A model generated the notes under the pieces. That model had not been told where the DNA came from and made no database searches. It worked only from the letters and a program-made list of their open reading frames with translations. From Mesorhizobium sp. B2-8-5 (GTDB taxonomy: Bacteria > Pseudomonadota > Alphaproteobacteria > Rhizobiales > Rhizobiaceae): DNA of 64,000 nucleotides. The stretch lies in contig NZ_CP083951.1 of the NCBI RefSeq assembly GCF_006440675.2, forward strand, positions 4,063,501 to 4,127,500, given 5' to 3'. This document shows positions 57,292 to 64,000 of this stretch, piece by piece; within the stretch, counting starts at the first letter, position 1, and every line of letters begins with the position of its first letter. Made by a program: the position numbers and the translations under genes.

Positions 57292-59022
57292 ATGCGACGG
57301 CAATTTCTAACATCGACGACCGCCCTAGCCCTATTGCTCGGCGCGGGCAACGCCTATGCCGGTATGGACGAGGCAAAAGCCTTTCTCGACAAGGAGATAG
57401 GCGACCTGTCGACGCTTTCACGCGCCGACCAGGAAAAGGAAATGCAGTGGTTCATCGACGCAGCCAAGCCGTTCGCCGGCATGGACATCAAGGTCGTCTC
57501 GGAAACCATCGCCACGCACCAATACGAGTCACAGGTGCTGGCGCCGGCCTTCTCCGCCATCACCGGCATCAAGGTCACGCATGACGTCATCCAGGAAGGC
57601 GACGTCGTCGAAAAGATCCAGACCCAGATGCAGACGGGACAGAACCTCTATGACGGCTGGGTCAACGATTCCGACCTGATCGGCACGCACTGGCGCTACC
57701 AGCAGGTGCGCAACCTGACCGACTGGATGGCGAATGAAGGCAAGGACGTCACCAATCCGAACCTCGACCTGAAGGACTTCATCGGCACCTCGTTCACGAC
57801 GGCGCCCGACAAGAAGCTCTATCAGCTCCCCGACCAGCAGTTCGCGAACCTGTACTGGTTCCGCTACGACTGGTTCAACGACGAGAAGAACAAGGCCGAC
57901 TTCAAGGCCAAATACGGCTACGACCTAGGCGTTCCCGTCAACTGGTCGGCTTATGAGGACATCGCCGAATTCTTCACCGGCCGCGAGATCGACGGCAAGA
58001 AGGTCTACGGCCACATGGACTACGGCAAGAAGGACCCGTCGCTCGGCTGGCGGTTCACCGACGCCTGGCTGTCCATGGCCGGCAATGGCGACAAGGGCAT
58101 TCCGAACGGCCTGCCCGTCGACGAATGGGGCATCAAGGTCGACGAGAATTCGCGCCCTGTCGGCTCCTGCACGGCGCGTGGCGGCGACACCAACGGCCCA
58201 GCGGCGGTCTACTCGATCCAGAAATATCTCGACTGGCTGAAGGCCTACGCTCCGGCGGAAGCCCAGGGCATGACCTTCTCCGAATCCGGCCCGGTGCCGG
58301 CGCAGGGCGCGGTCGCGCAGCAGATCTTCTGGTACACCGCCTTCACCGCTTCGATGGTCGACGCCGGCGCCAAGGCGGTGCTGAACGACGACGGCACGCC
58401 GAAGTGGCGCATGGCGCCGTCGCCGCATGGCGTCTACTGGAAGGACGGCATGAAGCTCGGCTATCAGGATGTGGGTTCCTGGACACTGATGAAATCGACG
58501 CCGGACGATCGTGCCAAGGCCGCCTGGCTTTATGCGCAGTTCGTCACCTCGAAGACGGTCGACGTGAAGAAGAGCCATGTCGGCCTGACCTTCATCCGCG
58601 AGAGCACGATCCACGACAAGAGCTTCACCGAGCGCGCTCCGAAGCTCGGCGGCCTGATCGAGTTCTATCGTTCGCCGGCCCGCGTCCAGTGGTCGCCGAC
58701 GGGTACCAACGTGCCTGACTATCCGAAGCTGGCGCAGCTCTGGTGGCAGGCGATCGGCGATGCCTCGTCCGGCGCCAAGTCGGCTCAGGAAGCGATGGAC
58801 TCGCTCTGCGCCGAGCAGGAAAAGGTCATGAGCCGCATCGAGAAGTCGGGCGTCCAGGGCGATATCGGCCCGAAGATGGCCGAAGAGCATGACCTCGCCT
58901 ACTGGAACGCCGACGCGGTCAAGAAAGGCAATCTCGCGCCTCAGTTGAAGATCGAGAACGAGAAGGAAAAGCCGATCACCATCAACTACGACGAACTGGT
59001 GAAGAGCTGGCAGCAGCAGTAA
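57292..59022 (+). CDS. glpV: Glycerol ABC transporter, substrate-binding protein GlpV
   Basis: A 576-residue periplasmic binding protein, long for the family. The signal peptide is about residues 1-23 (RRQFLTSTTALALLLGAGNAYA). The mature part holds FKDMDIK-like openings (DIKVVSETIATHQYESQVLAPAFSAITGI) and MAPSPHGVYWKDGMKLGYQDVGSW. It captures glycerol for GlpSTPQ. ATG at 57292 follows GGAGGAGA. A stem-loop follows the stop, before glpK, as is common after highly expressed binding-protein genes. Confidence 0.92.
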   Translation: MRRQFLTSTTALALLLGAGNAYAGMDEAKAFLDKEIGDLSTLSRADQEKEMQWFIDAAKPFAGMDIKVVSETIATHQYESQVLAPAFSAITGIKVTHDVIQEGDVVEKIQTQMQTGQNLYDGWVNDSDLIGTHWRYQQVRNLTDWMANEGKDVTNPNLDLKDFIGTSFTTAPDKKLYQLPDQQFANLYWFRYDWFNDEKNKADFKAKYGYDLGVPVNWSAYEDIAEFFTGREIDGKKVYGHMDYGKKDPSLGWRFTDAWLSMAGNGDKGIPNGLPVDEWGIKVDENSRPVGSCTARGGDTNGPAAVYSIQKYLDWLKAYAPAEAQGMTFSESGPVPAQGAVAQQIFWYTAFTASMVDAGAKAVLNDDGTPKWRMAPSPHGVYWKDGMKLGYQDVGSWTLMKSTPDDRAKAAWLYAQFVTSKTVDVKKSHVGLTFIRESTIHDKSFTERAPKLGGLIEFYRSPARVQWSPTGTNVPDYPKLAQLWWQAIGDASSGAKSAQEAMDSLCAEQEKVMSRIEKSGVQGDIGPKMAEEHDLAYWNADAVKKGNLAPQLKIENEKEKPITINYDELVKSWQQQ

Positions 59023-59061
59023 CCGCATGACGCGGGCGCGCTTGCCCTTGTAGGAAGTGCG

Positions 59062-59086
59062 GGGGAGGCGGCTTTGCCGTCTCCCC
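59062..59086 (+). promoter_or_regulatory. Stem-loop between glpV and glpK
   Basis: GGGGAGGCGG (59062-59071) pairs with CCGTCTCCCC (59077-59086, one G-T pair) around CTTTG, followed by TGTTGC without a T run. It may attenuate or stabilise the glpV message relative to glpK. Confidence 0.5.
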
Positions 59087-59114
59087 TGTTGCATGAGAAG
59101 TGGGAGGATGCGGA

Positions 59115-60608
59115 ATGAGCGGTTTTGTGCTGGCCATCGATCAGGGGACGACGTCGACCCGGGCCATCCTGTTCGACGACAAGATGAAGGTCGCCGGCGC
59201 CGGTCAGCAGGAATTCACGCAGCATTATCCGGCTTCCGGCTGGGTCGAACATGACCCGGAAGACATCTGGGCGAGCGTTCTCGCCACGGTGAAATCGGCG
59301 TTGAAGGCCGCCGGCCGCACGGCATCGGATGTCGCCGCGATCGGCATCACCAACCAGCGCGAGACGGTCGTCATCTGGGACAAGGCGACCGGCAAGCCAA
59401 TCCATAATGCGATCGTCTGGCAGGACAGGCGCACCGCGCCGCTCTGTCAGAAGCTGAAGAAGCAGGGATTGGAGAAGACATTCACGAAGAAGACCGGCCT
59501 GCTGCTCGATCCCTATTTCTCCGGCACCAAGATCGCCTGGATGCTGGGCAAGGTGAAGGGTGCCAGGAAGCGCGCCGAGAAGGGTGAGCTGCTCGCCGGC
59601 ACCATCGACAGTTTCCTGATCTGGCGGCTGACCGGCGGCCAGGTGCACGCCACCGACGCGACCAACGCCTCGCGCACTTTGGTCTACAACATCGAGAAGA
59701 ATATCTGGGACGACGAGCTGCTTTCCATTCTCAACATACCGGCCGCGATCCTGCCGCGGGTGAAGGATTGCGCCGACGATTTCGGCGTCACCGAGAAGAG
59801 CCTCTTCGGGGCCGAGATGCGGATCCTCGGCGTGGCCGGCGACCAGCATGCGGCGACGATCGGCCAGGCCTGCTTCGAACCCGGTATGATGAAATCCACC
59901 TACGGCACCGGCTGCTTCGCGCTGCTCAACACCGGCGCCGACCTGGTGCGTTCGAAGAACCGGCTTTTGACCACTATCGCCTATCGGCTCAACGGCAAGA
60001 CAACTTACGCGCTGGAAGGTTCGATCTTCATCGCGGGCGCCGCCGTGCAGTGGCTGCGCGACGGCATCAAGGTGATCGGCAAGGCCGAGCAAAGCGGCGC
60101 CTTGGCGGCGGCCGCGGACCCGGCGCAACAAGTCTATCTGGTGCCGGCCTTTGTCGGCCTCGGCGCGCCGCATTGGGACGCGGACGCGCGCGGCGCTATC
60201 TTCGGCCTGACGCGCAACTCCGGCCCGGCCGAGTTCGCGCGCGCCGCACTTGAATCGGTCGCCTTCCAGACGCGTGACCTGCTCGAAGCCATGCGCAAGG
60301 ACTGGAAAGGCGCCTCGGCCAAGACGGTGCTTCGTGTCGACGGCGGCATGGTGGCGTCCGACTGGACCATGCAGCGGCTCGCCGACATTCTCGACGCGCC
60401 GGTCGACCGTCCGACGATCCTGGAGACGACGGCGCTTGGCGCCGCCTGGCTCGCCGGTTCGAAGGCTGGCGTGTGGCCGAAGGCAAGGGAATTTGCTAAG
60501 AGCTGGGCGCTTGAACGGCGCTTCATGCCGCAGATGGATGCGGCCGCGCGCGGGGCGAAGCTGGCCGGATGGCGCGATGCGGTACGCAGGACGTTGAGTG
60601 GGCAATAA
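59115..60608 (+). CDS. glpK: Glycerol kinase
   Basis: A 497-residue FGGY kinase that phosphorylates imported glycerol to sn-glycerol 3-phosphate, which GlpD then oxidises. Signature regions are [40 protein letters not shown] and [19 protein letters not shown]. Length and motifs are normal. ATG at 59115 follows GGGAGGATG. Together with glpD and the transporter the regulon covers uptake, activation and oxidation of glycerol. Confidence 0.96.
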   Translation: MSGFVLAIDQGTTSTRAILFDDKMKVAGAGQQEFTQHYPASGWVEHDPEDIWASVLATVKSALKAAGRTASDVAAIGITNQRETVVIWDKATGKPIHNAIVWQDRRTAPLCQKLKKQGLEKTFTKKTGLLLDPYFSGTKIAWMLGKVKGARKRAEKGELLAGTIDSFLIWRLTGGQVHATDATNASRTLVYNIEKNIWDDELLSILNIPAAILPRVKDCADDFGVTEKSLFGAEMRILGVAGDQHAATIGQACFEPGMMKSTYGTGCFALLNTGADLVRSKNRLLTTIAYRLNGKTTYALEGSIFIAGAAVQWLRDGIKVIGKAEQSGALAAAADPAQQVYLVPAFVGLGAPHWDADARGAIFGLTRNSGPAEFARAALESVAFQTRDLLEAMRKDWKGASAKTVLRVDGGMVASDWTMQRLADILDAPVDRPTILETTALGAAWLAGSKAGVWPKAREFAKSWALERRFMPQMDAAARGAKLAGWRDAVRRTLSGQ

Positions 60609-60640
60609 GGAGCTGTCAGTCAGCGTGCAGGGTGAGGGGA

Positions 60641-61111
60641 ATGGACCCAGACTGGTATGCTGCCTGGCGTGACGAGGCTTTCGAACAACTTCGAGCGAAA
60701 AATAGGCGCTTGCAGGATGACTTCCGCCTTGGCAGTTGGTCTCGCTATAATTACGACCTGAAGGCTGGAAAGCTCCTTTTCTCAGAACAAGGCGTCGTCA
60801 CGGTCGTCTCGGAGATCCAAATTGCTGGGTCAACGAGCGTTGAAGCTGGCAATTGGCTCTGGGCTTGGGCCAATTCGAATTGGCCTTCGGAATTCATAAC
60901 TGACGCCCAGTCAGCCCGATCTTTCGGTAAGAAGCACGGCATCGGCGATTTAACTCGAGACTATGTGACGGACGAAGATCTTGATGCACTCGGCTGGAAA
61001 CTGACCTCAGCAGTGACTCGGATTTGCAACGCTTGCGGAGCCTATCGCTCTCCTCCAGATGACGGCGTAGGTCTTTATCTGATTCTCAAAAGCATTAGCT
61101 GGGCAAGCTGA
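60641..61111 (+). CDS. DUF6882-like protein
   Basis: A 156-residue soluble protein. GNWLWAWANSNWP followed by SFGKKHGIGDLT and ending near YLILKSISWAS resembles the DUF6882 family, which I know only as proteins of unknown function. Trp-rich and visibly less GC-rich than glpK, with codon use closer to the HEPN and deoxyribosyltransferase-like genes, so it may be acquired. ATG at 60641 follows GGTGAGGGGA. It has no partner gene; the next gene is convergent. Confidence 0.65.
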   Translation: MDPDWYAAWRDEAFEQLRAKNRRLQDDFRLGSWSRYNYDLKAGKLLFSEQGVVTVVSEIQIAGSTSVEAGNWLWAWANSNWPSEFITDAQSARSFGKKHGIGDLTRDYVTDEDLDALGWKLTSAVTRICNACGAYRSPPDDGVGLYLILKSISWAS

Positions 61112-61159
61112 CCTGTGGGCGCGCTCAACTGTTGAAATCCGGCTGAACAACAACGAGAG

Positions 61160-61185
61160 AGCCCGTGCCTCTCGAGGCACGGGCT
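61160..61185 (-). terminator. Strong hairpin terminator of the BA14K gene
   Basis: A perfect 11-bp stem (AGCCCGTGCCT at 61160-61170, AGGCACGGGCT at 61175-61185) with a CTCG loop, 34 bases after the BA14K stop on the minus strand, followed there by CTCTCGTTGTTGTT. It may act in both directions for the convergent genes. Confidence 0.7.
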
Positions 61186-61218
61186 CAGTCAACGACCCTG
61201 GGTACTGACTGGAGGCCG

Positions 61219-61683
61219 TCAGTAGGGCGAAACGCACTGCTGACGCGGGCCGTTGTAGGGTTGGAAGGTGTTGTCCGAAGCGCGATACGAACGATAACGG
61301 TCGTAGCACCACTGTACGTGCGAGTTGCCGCGATAGATGCGATTGTTCTCGCTGTTGACGATGGCGCCGGTGATCAGCGCGCCAGTGGCGAAAGCGGCAA
61401 GCGGGAACCAGTAGTCGCCATGACGGCGATAGCCGCGACGATATTCACGATAGCCGCGATGGCCGTTCCAGTACATGCCGTCATTGCGCGAGAAACGCTG
61501 GCCGCCGCGCCAATGGCCGCCATGCCTCCATCGGAAATCGCGTTCTGCGACCGTCTGGACGTCGGACGAAGCCGGCGAAGCCTGCGGGACGAACACCTGG
61601 GCGGCGTTGGCAGGTACTGTCGCCGCGGCGGCGAACGAAACCGACAAGGTGGCGGCAAGCAAGCCCGACACGATCTTTTTCAT
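61219..61683 (-). CDS. BA14K-family secreted protein
   Basis: A 154-residue exported protein of the BA14K family. The signal peptide is about residues 1-28 ([27 protein letters not shown]). A Gly/Arg/His/Tyr-rich segment is followed by one hydrophobic helix ([17 protein letters not shown]) and the BA14K C-terminus [19 protein letters not shown], with QQCVSPY at the end (two Cys). BA14K of Brucella is an immunoreactive surface protein; the role is unclear. ATG at 61683 follows AAGGAGAAG. Confidence 0.88.
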   Translation of the reverse strand: MKKIVSGLLAATLSVSFAAAATVPANAAQVFVPQASPASSDVQTVAERDFRWRHGGHWRGGQRFSRNDGMYWNGHRGYREYRRGYRRHGDYWFPLAAFATGALITGAIVNSENNRIYRGNSHVQWCYDRYRSYRASDNTFQPYNGPRQQCVSPY

Positions 61684-61974
61684 GGGTCTTCTCCTTGAGA
61701 GGGTTGTTTGACGTCCCTGTGCCGGAGGAACGGAAAATGACCTCAATGGTTCCCCTTTGAATCTCAAACCATTGTTATTTCAGGAGCTTCTGAGATACCG
61801 AGGCAGATCGAAGCGAGCCATCGGACTCGGCACCCCGGATGCTTGATCGCCAGTCGCCAAAATTCGCCAGACCCGTTGATAACTCCGGCTGGCGGCCGTC
61901 TTTTTCCGGTTGACCGGCCGCGGCACTCTCCCTATGTTCCGCGCAATTTCGAGGGCGGCGTTCCGAGCCCACGG

Positions 61975-62050
61975 GAGCGCGTAGCTCAGCCGGTAGAGCA
62001 ACTGACTTTTAATCAGTAGGTCATGGGTTCGAATCCCATCGCGCTCACCA
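61975..62050 (+). tRNA. tRNA-Lys (anticodon UUU)
   Basis: Full cloverleaf: acceptor GAGCGCG/CGCGCTC, D-arm GCTCAGCCGGTAGAGC, anticodon stem ACTGA/TCAGT around CTTTTAA with anticodon TTT at 62008-62010, T-arm GGGTTCGAATCCC, discriminator A and encoded CCA at the end. Confidence 0.97.
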
Positions 62051-62211
62051 AAATTTTTAACACCCAAATAGATGCGAGATCCGACCCACGGGCGCTTCCA
62101 TGTCCGGGGCGATCGAAGCAGCACATTTGTCTGCGTCTCCGGCAATCGGAACAAAAACTTGCGCGCGGCTGTTTCCCTGTTGAAGGGACCGCAATCTGGG
62201 ATGCGGATACA

Positions 62212-62418
62212 GTGGACGTACTGAACTTGGAACTGGCCAGGGCCAGGCTGCGCGTCAAGCGCGCAGAAACTTCGCTCAATCATGCAAAAGAAATGCTGGA
62301 TGAAGAATGTGGCGTCGGGATCAATCTCGCGCTGTGCGACCGCATAAGGTCGGAGAAGAAGCGAGTGGCGGAGGCCAGAAAGCGGCTGATGAAGATCGCT
62401 TCGACCGCCTCAGCGTAA
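62212..62418 (+). CDS. Small coiled-coil hypothetical protein
   Basis: A 68-residue frame from GTG at 62212: MDVLNLELARARLRVKRAET, then LNHAKEMLDEE and a C-terminal RSEKKRVAEARKRLMK. It is strongly helical and charged, with heptad-like spacing. The start is uncertain; GGGATG nearby is a weak binding site. The frame upstream runs into the tRNA and is not coding. Function unknown. Confidence 0.45.
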   Translation: MDVLNLELARARLRVKRAETSLNHAKEMLDEECGVGINLALCDRIRSEKKRVAEARKRLMKIASTASA

Positions 62419-62510
62419 CGGGGTGACTTGCCCGAAGGCAAGAGAGATCCTGCCGCGTTGCCTTGTCCCTGGATGTGGTTAAACTCGGCGCCTCCGAGGG
62501 AGGCTCCAGG

Positions 62511-63656
62511 ATGACACTCGACCTTTCGGTAGACGCTGAGGCCCCCAAGGCGACGACACCGCCTGGCAAATATCTTTTTGGTCCGGTCGCCGACTTCCTC
62601 ATGCTGGGCGGCAGCGCGTTTCTGATCCTGCCGGTGCTGTTTTTTGTGCCGCGCGCGTATGAAGGCCCGCTGGCCGCGACGATGGTCGTCGTGGCGTATC
62701 TGGTGAATTACCCGCACTTCGCCCACTCCTACCAGATTTTCTACCGCAATTTCGGCCGCAAGGCGCGCGGTGAGGGCTACGACAGAAGCCTGCAGCTTCG
62801 CTACATTTTTGCCGGCGTCATCGTGCCAGTGGTCATGGCCCTGTTCTTTGCCTATGGCGCGGCGACGTCGAACACGCGGCTGCTCGGCTTCGCGGCCAAC
62901 GCGATGTTCTTCTTCGTCGGCTGGCACTACGTCAAGCAAGGCTACGGCATGCTGATGGTCGACGCCGTCCTGAAGCGCAAATTCTTCGACGACCGGGACA
63001 AGAAGGTGCTGCTCGTCAACAGCTATGCGGTGTGGATCCTGGCCTGGCTGCAGACGAATACGGCCGTGACGCAGGGGCAATATTACGGCCTTCAATATTA
63101 CACCTTCGCGGCGCCGTCATGGATCACCGACATTGCCGTGCTGGCGGCCGTCGGATCGACGGCGGCCACGCTTTTCATGCTGGTCAACCGCTGGCGAAGG
63201 AATGGCGGCGGACTGCCTTACAACGGGATCGTGGCCTATGTCGCGTCACTCTATCTCTGGATCCTGATCGCCAGGATTAACCCGCTCTGGCTGCTCGTGG
63301 TGCCGGCGCTTCACTCGCTCCAATATCTGGCCGTGGTGTGGCGCTATCAGACCAATGTCGAGCGTGACGTCTCGGACGCCGCGCGGGATCCGGAGTCGAG
63401 AATACTATCCGCGTTTGGGCCCCGCTATAGATTGCGGGTGCTGGGATTCATCATTGGCGGCGGCGCGCTCGGCTATCTCGGCTTCTGGCTGATTCCCTTC
63501 GTGCTGACCGCCCTGATCCCGTACGACAGCCAGGTCCTCGGTTCCTCGCTGTTCTTCTTCATCGTGCTGATCTTCATCAACGTGCACCACTACTTCCTCG
63601 ACAACGTGATGTGGCGCCGCGGCAATCCGGAAGTGTCTAAATACCTATTCCGGTAA
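62511..63656 (+). CDS. Polytopic membrane protein with paired histidines
   Basis: A 381-residue protein with about nine predicted helices. Conserved-looking His residues occur near membrane segments: His69 and His72 (NYPHFAHSY), His139 (GWHYVKQGYG), ALHSLQYL, and the C-terminal NVHHYFLDNVMWRRG (His359, His360, Asp364). This arrangement is reminiscent of membrane di-iron enzymes, but I do not recognise a named family. ATG at 62511 follows GAGGGAGG; the frame extends to 62463. It stands alone between the tRNA and dprA. Confidence 0.7.
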   Translation: MTLDLSVDAEAPKATTPPGKYLFGPVADFLMLGGSAFLILPVLFFVPRAYEGPLAATMVVVAYLVNYPHFAHSYQIFYRNFGRKARGEGYDRSLQLRYIFAGVIVPVVMALFFAYGAATSNTRLLGFAANAMFFFVGWHYVKQGYGMLMVDAVLKRKFFDDRDKKVLLVNSYAVWILAWLQTNTAVTQGQYYGLQYYTFAAPSWITDIAVLAAVGSTAATLFMLVNRWRRNGGGLPYNGIVAYVASLYLWILIARINPLWLLVVPALHSLQYLAVVWRYQTNVERDVSDAARDPESRILSAFGPRYRLRVLGFIIGGGALGYLGFWLIPFVLTALIPYDSQVLGSSLFFFIVLIFINVHHYFLDNVMWRRGNPEVSKYLFR

Positions 63657-63675
63657 AGTTGTGGCAGTCCGCGGA

Positions 63676-64000
63676 TCACGCGATCAGCGACACATTTCCG
63701 CCGGCGTGGCGCTCGAGCCGTCCCGCCAGGTCGAGTTCAAGAAGCACCATGGCGATCTGCGCGGCGCTTAATCCCGTGTGGCGGATGATCTCGTCTATGC
63801 CCGTCGGCGTGGGCCCAAGCGCTTCCAGCACATCGGCGCGGTCGCTTTCGCCGGGCGGCGGCATGGCGGATATGTCGGGCGCCTCGGCAATTGGAGCGGT
63901 TCTTGGAGCCCGGGTGCCGGCAAGCGGCGCCAGCGCGCCGAGCACATCGGCGGCCTCGGTGACGAGCGTGACGCCGTCCTTGAGCAGCGCGTTGCAGCCG
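63676..64000 (-). CDS. dprA: DNA processing protein DprA, C-terminal part
   Basis: The 5' part of the gene lies beyond the window. The visible 107 codons contain the end of the Rossmann-like domain (GCNALLKDGVTLVTEAADVL), a Pro-rich linker and the winged-helix C-terminal domain (ALGPTPTGIDEIIRHTGLSAAQIAMVLLELDLAGRLERHAGG). DprA loads RecA on incoming single-stranded DNA in transformation. It is convergent with the membrane protein gene, 19 bases away. Confidence 0.88.
   Translation of the reverse strand, partial: GCNALLKDGVTLVTEAADVLGALAPLAGTRAPRTAPIAEAPDISAMPPPGESDRADVLEALGPTPTGIDEIIRHTGLSAAQIAMVLLELDLAGRLERHAGGNVSLIA

Noticed and set aside
62023..62211. Upstream extension of the small coiled-coil frame
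   Set aside because: It reads through the 3' half of the tRNA-Lys gene and has no protein-like composition.

Overview
The window looks like chromosomal DNA of an alphaproteobacterium in the Rhizobiales, most probably Mesorhizobium or a close relative (inference; no database search was possible). Grounds: high GC, a CckA kinase, a glpSTPQUV-type glycerol transporter, urt urea transport genes, LexA boxes of the alphaproteobacterial GTTC-N7-GTTC type, and short intergenic palindromes that resemble known rhizobial repeats. No phage, transposase, plasmid or CRISPR features were found.

Layout. 0-5 kb: a secreted-protein fragment, a YcjX/YcjF membrane GTPase-like pair, a SixA phosphatase, dksA and a FliO-like membrane protein. 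5-12 kb: cckA, deoD, a ribbon-helix-helix protein, a glyoxalase-like protein and a two-gene periplasmic FAD dehydrogenase (Tat small subunit plus GMC subunit with an Fe-S type Cys motif). 12.3-18.2 kb: urtABCDE behind a near-perfect sigma-54 promoter. 18.2-24 kb: small and accessory genes (DUF1254, LysR, GGDEF cyclase, DUF72, GNAT). 24-31.6 kb: uvrA and ssb, each with a LexA box, separated by clpP, ArsR/AHSA1, cupin and a candidate sRNA; a zinc-ribbon plus nucleoside-deoxyribosyltransferase-like gene follows uvrA directly. 31.6-35.1 kb: membrane, OsmC, MarC, VOC and AraC genes. 35.5-43.6 kb: gyrA, coaD, two cyclophilins, a DMT protein, and queA-HEPN-tgt.

44.7-48.9 kb holds a cluster of circularly permuted ATP-grasp, alpha-E, transglutaminase-like protease and Anbu (ancestral proteasome-like peptidase), probably the most interesting system here: a putative peptide-tagging and proteolysis pathway of unknown substrate. 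49-50.4 kb is a PLP decarboxylase. 50.5-60.6 kb is a complete glycerol regulon: glpR, glpD, ABC importer genes glpS, glpT, glpP, glpQ, a DUF2160 protein, glpV, then glpK. The two ABC ATPases have complementary defects, predicting one working and one dead ATP site. The last 3.4 kb hold an orphan DUF6882-like gene, a BA14K protein, tRNA-Lys, a His-rich membrane protein and the 3' part of dprA.

Two genes of clearly different base composition (the HEPN protein inside queA-tgt and the deoxyribosyltransferase-like protein behind uvrA) sit in housekeeping operons with tight translational coupling, and are the best candidates for accessory, possibly defence-related, functions.
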